Assembly (NCBI RefSeq): GCF_001517085.1
Contig: NZ_LRAC01000134.1
Coordinates: 18,808 to 82,807 of the forward strand
From: Paenibacillus sp. DMB5
GTDB lineage: Bacteria; Bacillota; Bacilli; Paenibacillales; Paenibacillaceae
Reading direction: 5' to 3'
DNA length: 64,000 nucleotides
How positions within the stretch are numbered: the stretch's first letter is position 1; each line of letters begins with the position of its first letter. This document shows positions 53,343 to 60,551 of this stretch, one piece after another. The translations under genes were made by a program, and so were the position numbers. A model generated the notes under the pieces. The model did no database searches. It had not been told where the DNA came from and saw nothing but the letters and a program-made list of their open reading frames with translations.

Positions 53343-54046
53343 CAGACACCCTCTTCCCAAGTAACATTCAGCCGGTAGCCCGTTCCCCTGACCGTCAGCA
53401 CAGCCTCCTCGATCCCAAGCTCCTGCAGCTTTTTACGGACCCGGGTGATGTTCACATTAAGCGTATTCTCATCAACAAAAGCTTGAGGCTGGTCCCACAG
53501 CTTCTCAAGCAGCGCTTCCCTGCTGGCTACCCGCGGGTAACGCTCCATCAGACTCTCCAGAATATCCGTTTCTTTTTGGGTAAGGCTGACCATATCTTTC
53601 CCAAGCTGCAGCTCGAGCCTCTCGGGATACAGGATAAGCCCAGCCTGCTCAATCACTGCTTCCTGGCGTACTCCGGCATATTCGCCGAACGCCCGCCGCA
53701 GATGGCTGCGGATTTTGGCCAGAACTACCCCGGAATGAAACGGTTTGGTGATATAATCATCCCCTCCGTTCTCCAGCGCCATAATCTGGTCCATCTCACC
53801 CTCACGGGCTGAAATAAAAAGGATAGGACAAGTGGAGACACGGCGGATTTGTCTGCACCAGTAATAACCGTCATAGCTCGGCAGGTTCACATCAAGCAGT
53901 ACCAGCTCCGGCTGCGCTTGCCGGAATTCCTCCAGCACCTGCCCGAAATCCTGGACCAGCACCGCCTCGTACCCGTATTTTTGGATGGCAGACTGCAGAA
54001 GCTCGGCAATCTTGATGTCATCCTCAACGATCATTATTTTGGACAT
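53342..54046 (-). CDS. BceR-type OmpR-family response regulator
   Basis: A 234-residue regulator with a receiver domain (MIVEDD acidic pocket, Asp in LVLLDVNLPSYDGYYWCRQIR, Lys in DDYITKPFHSGVV) and an OmpR-type winged-helix domain (DENTLNVNITRVRKKLQELG, RGTGYRLNV). The start is ATG 54046 after GGAGAG. It should activate the adjacent ABC genes when peptide antibiotics are present. Confidence 0.93.
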   Translation of the reverse strand: MSKIMIVEDDIKIAELLQSAIQKYGYEAVLVQDFGQVLEEFRQAQPELVLLDVNLPSYDGYYWCRQIRRVSTCPILFISAREGEMDQIMALENGGDDYITKPFHSGVVLAKIRSHLRRAFGEYAGVRQEAVIEQAGLILYPERLELQLGKDMVSLTQKETDILESLMERYPRVASREALLEKLWDQPQAFVDENTLNVNITRVRKKLQELGIEEAVLTVRGTGYRLNVTWEEGV

Positions 54047-54083
54047 AAGCACAGCTCTCCTTAACCGTTACAATCAGCGAGAC

Positions 54084-55460
54084 TCAATAAATCGGATATC
54101 CCCATACGAACAATCCCAGATACAGCAGACTGCCTACTATACATAATACCGTTACCGCACTGTCCTTAGCCTTATCCTTCGTAAGCAGCACAACCGCAAA
54201 GGCCAGCGGAAAAGCAGCAGCCAGATAACGCGGCGCGGACAGCAGCCAGGTCGGACCGGTTACAAATACAAAATACACAATCATATAGGCTGTATAGGAG
54301 GGGTGGAGCTTCCCGGCGCTTTTGAACATTACATATAGTGTAGTGAAAATAGCGAGCAGATTCGGCAGCCAGAGCCCGAGAAAGCTGCGGCTGTCCCCTT
54401 CCTTGAACTTGCCTACCGCATACTCCATCTGGTACCTCACTGTATCAAAAAACAGATACTGCCTCTGGAACCAGTGCTCCCGCTGGTAAATGCTGAACTG
54501 CAGCGCATTCCCGTAGACCGCGTAGTTGATGTACAGGTAGGCCAGCAGGCCAAGCGGCACGATTGCCAGACAACCGGCGGCAGCTGCCAGCTTGCGCTTG
54601 AACGCTTTTTTATGGGCAGATTTGTGCGTTTCAGCAAGGCCGCGCCACAGCTCAATTGCAATCGGTACAGCAAGCAGTACCCCGGGAGAACGTGTAAATC
54701 CGGCCAGAGCGGCGCACAGGCAACCAAACAGCCACTTCTTTTTGCGGACAAGATAAATGGATAGTAACGACAACAGCAGGAATAAGGATTCCGTCATCGG
54801 CAGCAGGAAGAAGAAGGCCGCAGGGAAAATAAACATATATTTTACTACCCGGAGCGCCTCTTTCCTGTCCATGTCCAGCACCGCAAGCTCATAAGCAACC
54901 AATGCAAAGGCAACTGTACAGAGATTGGCTACCGTATAACCTGCAGCAAGATAGTTATCAGTGAAGAAGTGAGCCACCTTGATTAGGATCGGAAAAAAGG
55001 GCAGGAACACGATATGGAACCGGGGATCCCCCTCCGTCACATACCAGTTCTCGGCAATGCCCAGATAAGATGGTGCATCGATTCCTTTTATATGCCAAGC
55101 CTCATTTAGATGGTCAATTAGACCCCCGGTGTAACCGTTCTTCAGGATAAGAAAAGCGTAGGCGGCAACCGCCATAAGCAGCCTGCTGAGCAGCACCCAG
55201 ACAACAATTTTCGTCCACGCCTGTCTGCGCAGATCTTCTGCAGCTTCCAGCCCGGCATACTGTTGGATCCGGCCGGCTGTAATATATCCGGTTAATGCAG
55301 GGATTGCACGCAGGCCGGTTAATACAAACAATCCGTAGCAGGCCGCTGCGGCAACAGTGCCCATAATCGTCCAGCTGCTGACATGCGCTGCCCAGTATAA
55401 TCCCGCTGCTAACATGATAGCTGCAAAAATGACAGAGATTCCTTTATTGTACTTCTCCAT
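54084..55460 (-). CDS. Membrane-embedded glycosyltransferase (PIG-V / mannosyltransferase-like)
   Basis: A 458-residue protein with about eleven to twelve helices, starting at ATG 55460 after AAGGGGG. A loop with acidic residues after the third or fourth helix (DHLNEAWHIKGIDAPSYLGIAENWYVTEGDPRFHIVFLPFFPILI) is the usual catalytic region of GT-C glycosyltransferases that use a polyprenyl-phosphate sugar, and matches the PIG-V/GPI-mannosyltransferase-like group of bacteria. The target is probably a cell-envelope glycan. It follows bceR without a terminator, but its upstream position gives it its own promoter. Confidence 0.8.
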   Translation of the reverse strand: MEKYNKGISVIFAAIMLAAGLYWAAHVSSWTIMGTVAAAACYGLFVLTGLRAIPALTGYITAGRIQQYAGLEAAEDLRRQAWTKIVVWVLLSRLLMAVAAYAFLILKNGYTGGLIDHLNEAWHIKGIDAPSYLGIAENWYVTEGDPRFHIVFLPFFPILIKVAHFFTDNYLAAGYTVANLCTVAFALVAYELAVLDMDRKEALRVVKYMFIFPAAFFFLLPMTESLFLLLSLLSIYLVRKKKWLFGCLCAALAGFTRSPGVLLAVPIAIELWRGLAETHKSAHKKAFKRKLAAAAGCLAIVPLGLLAYLYINYAVYGNALQFSIYQREHWFQRQYLFFDTVRYQMEYAVGKFKEGDSRSFLGLWLPNLLAIFTTLYVMFKSAGKLHPSYTAYMIVYFVFVTGPTWLLSAPRYLAAAFPLAFAVVLLTKDKAKDSAVTVLCIVGSLLYLGLFVWGYPIY

Positions 55461-55713
55461 CTGTTCCCCCTTGTGATTAATAACAATATGTATATCTGCT
55501 CTATCAGCATAAGTAATTTTTACCATAAGACCGGGGGATTGTCTTTACAATCTTTAATCCGGCAACGCTCATTCCGCAATATACCTAATCAATTACACAA
55601 CAAACCGATATTACATCAGATTTATAATGAGGTTAAGGACAATATAGCGATATATTGTAAACGATGATTTGAGCATCAAAAATAATCTAGCGATACTAGG
55701 AGGTTATTCCGGC

Positions 55714-56850
55714 ATGAACCACAAATCCGTAATTGAACAGACCCTGGGAATCACCCGTCTTAACATTGAGCGTTTCGGTAACCGCTTTCCAATTGTCAGC
55801 ATGGGCGATGGCAAATACTATCTGACTGACCAGACGAACTGGACGGAGGGCTTCTGGTCCGGTATTTTGTGGCTGAGCTATGAATACAGCAAAGATCCCG
55901 CTTTTTATTATGCAGCGATCCAGACGGTGGATTCCTTCCGTGAGCGCATGGAAGCAGGGCAAGAGCTGGATCATCATGACATCGGCTTCCTCTACTCCCT
56001 GTCCGCCAAAGCGCGGTGGATCGTCGACAACGATGAAGCCTCCCGCCTGCTGGCACTGCAGGCCGCCGATGTACTGATGAAGCGCTGGCGTTCAGCACCG
56101 CAGGTGTTCCAGGCGTGGGGGCCGGAAGGTGACGCCGACAACGGCGGCCGGATTATCATCGACTGCCTGATGAATCTCCCGTTGCTCTACTGGGCAGCTG
56201 AACAGACGGGAGACCGCAGGTACGCCGAATGTGCCACTATTCATGCCGACAAAAGCCGCCGGTTCCTGGTGCGGGGGGACGACTCCTCCTATCATACCTT
56301 TTACTTCGACCAGGAGAACGGAAATGCCATCCGCGGCGGAACCGCGCAGGGCTACCAGGACGGCTCGACCTGGACACGGGGCCAGGCCTGGGGCGTCTAC
56401 GGCTTCGCGCTGGCTTACCGCTATACGCGGGAGGAGCGATTCCTCGAAACCTCGCGGAGGCTGGCCCGCTACTTCCTTGAGCATCTCCCCGAGGATCATG
56501 TCGCCTATTGGGACTTCGATGCCCCGCAGGAGGAAGGCACAGCGCGTGACAGCTCGGCCTCAGCCATCTTTGTGTGCGGTGTCCTAGAGCTGCTGGAGCA
56601 TCTGCCGGAGGGCGACCCGGACCGCGCTTTACTAAGCGAAACAGTGAACCAGTCGATGGACTCGCTGATCAGCAACTACTTCACCTCCGGCAATCCGGAC
56701 GAGGAAGGCTTCCTGCGCCACGGCTCCTATTCGGTCAGAGGCAACTCCTCCCCCGACGACTTCATGATCTGGGGCGACTATTTCTTCCTGGAGGCGCTGC
56801 TGCGCCTGGAGCAGGGGATTCCGGGGTATTGGTACGGACGGCAGGTGTAG
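55714..56850 (+). CDS. Unsaturated glucuronyl hydrolase, GH88/GH105 type
   Basis: A 378-residue alpha/alpha-barrel enzyme that hydrolyses the unsaturated uronic acid left at the end of oligosaccharides by polysaccharide lyases. The start is ATG 55714, 10 bases after AGGAGG. The key acidic residues lie in ELDHHDIGFLYS (near 88) and NGGRIIIDCLMNLPLLYWA (near 149), the same spacing as the two catalytic Asp residues of Bacillus GL1 unsaturated glucuronyl hydrolase. GSTWTRGQAWGVYGFALAYRYT and the final GYWYGRQV are also typical. Its presence implies use of pectin, glycosaminoglycan or gellan fragments taken up from outside. Confidence 0.88.
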   Translation: MNHKSVIEQTLGITRLNIERFGNRFPIVSMGDGKYYLTDQTNWTEGFWSGILWLSYEYSKDPAFYYAAIQTVDSFRERMEAGQELDHHDIGFLYSLSAKARWIVDNDEASRLLALQAADVLMKRWRSAPQVFQAWGPEGDADNGGRIIIDCLMNLPLLYWAAEQTGDRRYAECATIHADKSRRFLVRGDDSSYHTFYFDQENGNAIRGGTAQGYQDGSTWTRGQAWGVYGFALAYRYTREERFLETSRRLARYFLEHLPEDHVAYWDFDAPQEEGTARDSSASAIFVCGVLELLEHLPEGDPDRALLSETVNQSMDSLISNYFTSGNPDEEGFLRHGSYSVRGNSSPDDFMIWGDYFFLEALLRLEQGIPGYWYGRQV

Positions 56851-57118
56851 GGGAGTCGTGAGCAGGCAGGAAAGAGGAGCGGGAACCTGGCTCGGAGGCT
56901 GGCTGGGGGACTTGGCTGGAGCGTTTAGTGGAGAGTTGGGTAGGAGAGTCTGGTGGAATGTTGAGCGGGTGAGTTTGGTGAGGGCGTCGGGTGGAGTGTT
57001 GAGCGGGTGAGTTTGGTGAGTGCGTGAAGGCGGTAGGCGAAAAAGTCAGAGTTTAGCTGAGAGGTAGGCCCGATAGTTAGTTAGGAGTAACTAGTCTTGG
57101 GGGAGTGGGAGTAATACG
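56851..57118. repeat. G-rich gene-free spacer with a duplicated segment
   Basis: This stretch is strongly G-rich on the plus strand and lacks a credible gene. A 24-base segment beginning TGTTGAGCGGG occurs at 56959-56982 and again at 56997-57020 (38-base period), within similar flanks. It is low-complexity and probably non-functional. Confidence 0.55.
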
Positions 57119-57322
57119 CTCCCTCATCCGCCGGGATCAAGGGCATTTTTGCTTTTCATTCCGCACATTCTCCTTCATTTGCCGGAATGAGAGGCATTTT
57201 TGCCTTTCATTTCGCACATTCCTCGTCATCCGCCAAAATCAAGGGCATTTTTCCCTCTCATTTTGCACATTCTCCCTCATCCGCCAAAATCAAAGGCATT
57301 TTTCCCTCTATCACCACGGTCA
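57119..57322 (+). repeat. Four 51-base tandem repeats
   Basis: Four consecutive units of exactly 51 bases (57119-57169, 57170-57220, 57221-57271, 57272-57322) share CTCATCCGCC..ATCAAGGGCATTTTT....TTTCAT..CGCACATT. The last unit diverges after its first 40 bases. As 51 is a multiple of three, a plus-strand frame (57105-57383, 92 codons) reads through and would encode a 17-residue repeat (IR.NQGHF..SFRTF). No ribosome site precedes it. I see the repeats as intergenic, with the open frame a by-product. The bases after 57323 resemble the repeats near 43700. Confidence 0.8.
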
Positions 57323-57479
57323 GCGGGCTAAACTAGGCTACTTAATGGGATTTTTCCCTCTAAGGATTTACCTGGTTACTTAGAGCTGCATAGTTACTTA
57401 AGCGCGCAGATGAAACGGTTTCTTTTTACCGGACGGCTCCTTATACTAAAAGTAATACTGGTTGATGAGGGAGCGCTGC

Positions 57480-58340
57480 ATGAACAGGAATGATCATCTG
57501 CCCCAGGGGCTGGAGCCCGGGTTGTTTATGTACAAGTATAAGTATGAGGATGCGGAAGCCCATTGGTTCCACGCACACAGGGGCATTGAGATGCTGTACA
57601 TTTATAGCGGCCGCGGTGAGATTATGGCAGAGAATCAGACGTATCCGATCCGGGATCACACGCTGGTCTGGTTCCAGCCCTATCAGCTGCACCGTGTGCT
57701 TGTTCCTGCGGCCGAGGGCCATTCATATATCCGGACCAATCTGACCTTTGACCCCGGATTTTTGGAGCGTTATCTTGCGGCTTTTCCTTTACTGGAGAAA
57801 TTTTTCCGCAGCTTGTGGAGGGGGAGCCTGCAGCGTCCGGTTGTATATGACATGCAAAATACGCCGGTTGCCGCTGTCCTGGAGGAACTGCATTACGCCG
57901 ACAATAGCTCCGCTGCGGATAGAGAAGAAAATATGGGGCTCCTGATACTCCAGTTAATCCGGCTCCTGCAAAAGAACATGTCCGGCGTATTGCCCGGGGA
58001 TTTCAATAACCAGTCACGTGGAGGTTCGCATGCAGAACGAATTACCGGCTGGCTGGACGAACACTATAAAGAGCCTTTTAGCCTGGAGACGCTGGCCGCT
58101 GCGATGCACCTGTCACCGTACCATATTTCACATTTGTTTAAGGATTTTGCCGGAATCACCCTGTCTGAATATGTGATGCAGCGGCGTGTACGGGAAGCCT
58201 GTATTCTGCTCGCCAACACCTCAAGGTCCGTTCAGGAGATCGCTGCCGAAGTCGGCGGCTATTCTCCGTCGTATTTTAGCCAAATGTTCAAAAAGCAGAA
58301 AGGAATCTCACCGGAGAAATACAGAAAGAGCATCCGCTGA
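57480..58340 (+). CDS. AraC-family transcriptional regulator with cupin sensor
   Basis: A 286-residue regulator. The N-terminal half is a cupin-type sugar-sensing domain (HWFHAHRGIEMLYIYSGRGEIMAENQTYPIRDHTLVWFQPYQLHRV). The C-terminal hundred residues are the double helix-turn-helix (FSLETLAAAMHLSPYHISHLFKDFAGITLSEYVMQRRVREA, then SVQEIAAEVGGYSPSYFSQMFKKQKGISPEKYRKS). ATG 57480 has GGGAG 6 bases upstream. It probably controls one of the nearby carbohydrate genes (GH88 or GH94), from position only. Confidence 0.92.
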   Translation: MNRNDHLPQGLEPGLFMYKYKYEDAEAHWFHAHRGIEMLYIYSGRGEIMAENQTYPIRDHTLVWFQPYQLHRVLVPAAEGHSYIRTNLTFDPGFLERYLAAFPLLEKFFRSLWRGSLQRPVVYDMQNTPVAAVLEELHYADNSSAADREENMGLLILQLIRLLQKNMSGVLPGDFNNQSRGGSHAERITGWLDEHYKEPFSLETLAAAMHLSPYHISHLFKDFAGITLSEYVMQRRVREACILLANTSRSVQEIAAEVGGYSPSYFSQMFKKQKGISPEKYRKSIR

Positions 58341-58350
58341 ACGAAGCTCA

Positions 58351-58929
58351 TTACAAATGGGATAACGATACCGCAACCGCATTATCCACAAAAGACCGGT
58401 CGGGCCGGGCCTTGAGCAATACCGTGATTCCGATTAAAGATACAACGAGGCTTTGTGCCAAAGCTTTGGCGTCCGTCTCTTGATTAAGCTCGCCTGACCG
58501 GATTCCGCGCTCAATCGTTTCCTGAAACAGGACGGCAAGGTACATCTGGTGCTCCCGCGTAATAATTTCAAATTTCTCATCATGAGGGGACAGCTCAACC
58601 ATTGTATTAATGCAAAAGCACCCCAGGCTCCCCTCCCCCGCGTACTCCCCGTCAACCAAACCTTTGAAGTAATTACGAAAGGCTTCCCGTACAGAATGAT
58701 TATTTTCAAGCTTCTTCCGTATGCTTGCAGCGTGCCATTGAGTGTACCTTCGCAGAGTGGTTTCAAACAGCTGTTTTTTATCGCCAAAAGCTAAATAAAG
58801 ACTGGGCCGCTGAATCGCCATGGCCGAGGTCAAATCGTTAATTGAAGTCGCCTCATAGCCCTTCTCCCAAAAAACACGCATCGCCGCATGAAGCACCTTT
58901 TCCTCATCAAACTCCCTGAGCCGGACCAT
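58351..58929 (-). CDS. TetR-family repressor
   Basis: A 192-residue regulator with the N-terminal helix-turn-helix (VLHAAMRVFWEKGYEATSINDLTSAMAIQRPSLYLAFGDKKQLFETTL) and an all-helical ligand-binding domain with LGCFCINTMVEL. It resembles the TetR_C group often paired with efflux pumps. It is divergent from the MFS gene, and matching inverted repeats precede both genes, so it most likely represses both. ATG 58929 follows GGGGGATG. Confidence 0.9.
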   Translation of the reverse strand: MVRLREFDEEKVLHAAMRVFWEKGYEATSINDLTSAMAIQRPSLYLAFGDKKQLFETTLRRYTQWHAASIRKKLENNHSVREAFRNYFKGLVDGEYAGEGSLGCFCINTMVELSPHDEKFEIITREHQMYLAVLFQETIERGIRSGELNQETDAKALAQSLVVSLIGITVLLKARPDRSFVDNAVAVSLSHL

Positions 58930-58945
58930 TATTCATCCCCCATAT

Positions 58946-58961
58946 CATACTACTTGGTATA
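58946..58961. promoter_or_regulatory. Likely TetR operator upstream of tetR
   Basis: An inverted repeat of the form TATAC-N6-GTAT (minus strand TATACCAAGTAGTATG) lies 17 bases upstream of the tetR start, just before its ribosome site. The same pattern occurs before the divergent MFS gene, which argues for a shared repressor site. Confidence 0.5.
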
Positions 58962-59075
58962 TTAAGAATTCTATAATTCGACCGCCTTATTGTCAAACCA
59001 CTCTAGAAATTCGCCTTGACTATATTTATTAAAGCGGTTATTTTTATTCCATGCTTTTTGTACTGTGCAGTATAT

Positions 59076-59091
59076 TATACTCAAGAGTATA
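59076..59091. promoter_or_regulatory. Likely TetR operator upstream of the MFS gene
   Basis: The perfect palindrome TATACTC-AA-GAGTATA lies about 28 bases upstream of the MFS start. It shares the TATAC-N6-GTAT core with the site before tetR, 130 bases away. A TTGACT at 59016-59021 with an AT-rich stretch 16 bases further may be the promoter that it would block. Confidence 0.55.
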
Positions 59092-59119
59092 TTTTACAAT
59101 GAGAGGTGTGTGAATACAT

Positions 59120-60361
59120 TTGGGCAAGCTGCAAACCAGCGGAAAGACGGGAATGGGGATTGTAAGAGGAACGGGTAAACCTGATGAAACTGCCATCCGG
59201 CCTGCGTTAATGCAACGTAGTGTAACTTTATTATTCGCCATAGCCTGCGGGCTGTCTGTTGCCAATGTGTATTACGCCCAGCCGCTGCTGGATGTTATCG
59301 CTGAGGAATTCGCTATTGCCCCTTCATCCGTAGGTATTGTTATCACGGTTACACAGGTTTGTTATGCGATTGGCCTTTTTCTGCTGGTGCCCCTTGGCGA
59401 TATTCTCAACAAGCGCCTGCTGATTCCCGGTCAGATGCTGTTATCCGCGCTGGCTTTAACTGCGATCTCTTTCGCGCCGAACATCAGCGTGTTTTTTTCG
59501 GGCCTGGCCATTGTGGGATTATTGGCGGTAGTTACACAAACATTAGTTGCTTATGCTGCAACCTTAGCTGCTCCATCAGAACGGGGTCGTACGGTTGGAA
59601 TCGTAACCGGCGGGGTTGTCATTGGTATTTTGCTGGCGAGATCCGCGGCAGGAGTGCTTACGGATGTGGCAGGCTGGCGGACGGTCTATCTTCTGTCAGC
59701 AGTCTGTATTCTTGCGATTGCATTAACGCTGCTGCGGATTATGCCTCAGGAGGAACGAAAAACCTCACTTTCCTATTTCCAGCTGCTGCGTTCTGTACTG
59801 GGCATGTATAAAGAAGAGCGTATTTTACGTATCCGTTCCTTGCTCTGCATGTTCATTTTTGCCGCTTTCAGCATCTTGTGGACTTCGCTTGTGTTACCGC
59901 TCAGCCAGCCTCCGCTGTCACTCTCTCACTCTGCCATCGGAGCGTTCGGCTTAGCCGGAGCTGCCGGAGCGTTAGGGGCAACCCGTGCCGGACGGCTGGC
60001 CGACCGCGGATATGGACAAATCACAACCGGAATTGCGCTCATAATGCTCCTCTTTTCCTGGCTGCCTATAAGCTATACAAAGCATTCCCTGGCAGCGCTT
60101 GTTGCCGGAATACTCCTCCTGGACATGGCCGTTCAAGCGGTACATGTTACGAATCAGAGTATGATTTTTAATGTGCGTCCCGAGGCCCGCAGCCGTCTCA
60201 CCGCCGCCTATATGATCTTTTATTCAATCGGCAGCTCAGCCGGGTCTATTGCCGCAACAGGCATGTACGCCTATGCCGGGTGGAATGGAGTATGCTGGCT
60301 CGGAGCCGGTGTAAGTGCACTCGCTCTATTATTCTGGGCCATAACCCGACGTAAATGTTGA
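59120..60361 (+). CDS. MFS efflux transporter (DHA1-like, 12 helices)
   Basis: A 413-residue major-facilitator protein with about twelve helices. Landmarks are SVANVYYAQPLLDVIAEEF in the first helix pair, FLLVPLGDILNKRLLIP (the loop 2-3 motif) and GIVTGGVVIGILLARSAAGVLTDVAGWR in helix five and the next loop, as in drug or sugar efflux pumps. The start is taken as TTG 59120 (GAGAGG about 11 bases upstream). ATG 59153 is an alternative that would shorten the cytoplasmic N-terminus. Its substrate is probably the ligand of the divergent TetR repressor. Confidence 0.88.
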   Translation: MGKLQTSGKTGMGIVRGTGKPDETAIRPALMQRSVTLLFAIACGLSVANVYYAQPLLDVIAEEFAIAPSSVGIVITVTQVCYAIGLFLLVPLGDILNKRLLIPGQMLLSALALTAISFAPNISVFFSGLAIVGLLAVVTQTLVAYAATLAAPSERGRTVGIVTGGVVIGILLARSAAGVLTDVAGWRTVYLLSAVCILAIALTLLRIMPQEERKTSLSYFQLLRSVLGMYKEERILRIRSLLCMFIFAAFSILWTSLVLPLSQPPLSLSHSAIGAFGLAGAAGALGATRAGRLADRGYGQITTGIALIMLLFSWLPISYTKHSLAALVAGILLLDMAVQAVHVTNQSMIFNVRPEARSRLTAAYMIFYSIGSSAGSIAATGMYAYAGWNGVCWLGAGVSALALLFWAITRRKC

Positions 60362-60381
60362 GCAGGCAGCAATCATAAATA

Positions 60382-60432
60382 ACCGCCCTTAGGCAAATGG
60401 ACGGGTTGAACAGCCATTTTGCCTAGGGCGGT
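60382..60432. terminator. Long hairpin after the MFS gene
   Basis: ACCGCCC-TTAGGCAAA-TGG (60382-60400) pairs with CCA-TTTTGCCTA-GGGCGGT (60414-60432), about 18 base pairs with two single-base bulges and a 13-base loop. A short T run follows at 60442. It starts 21 bases after the MFS stop and probably ends that transcript, although the T run is not adjacent. Confidence 0.55.
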
Positions 60433-60551
60433 ATGATGTGCTTTTTCCCCGCTGACAGAAGAAAAATGCAGGGTGTTTAATAAACCCCGGTGAAGTCCCG
60501 TATGCTCAAAGACCAAATACAGTCCGCTGTATAAGATCAGCCTGTTTTTTT

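Noticed and set aside
57105..57383. 92-codon frame through the 51-base repeats as a repeat protein gene
   Set aside because: No ribosome site, no sensible composition, and the frame is explained by the repeat length being a multiple of three.
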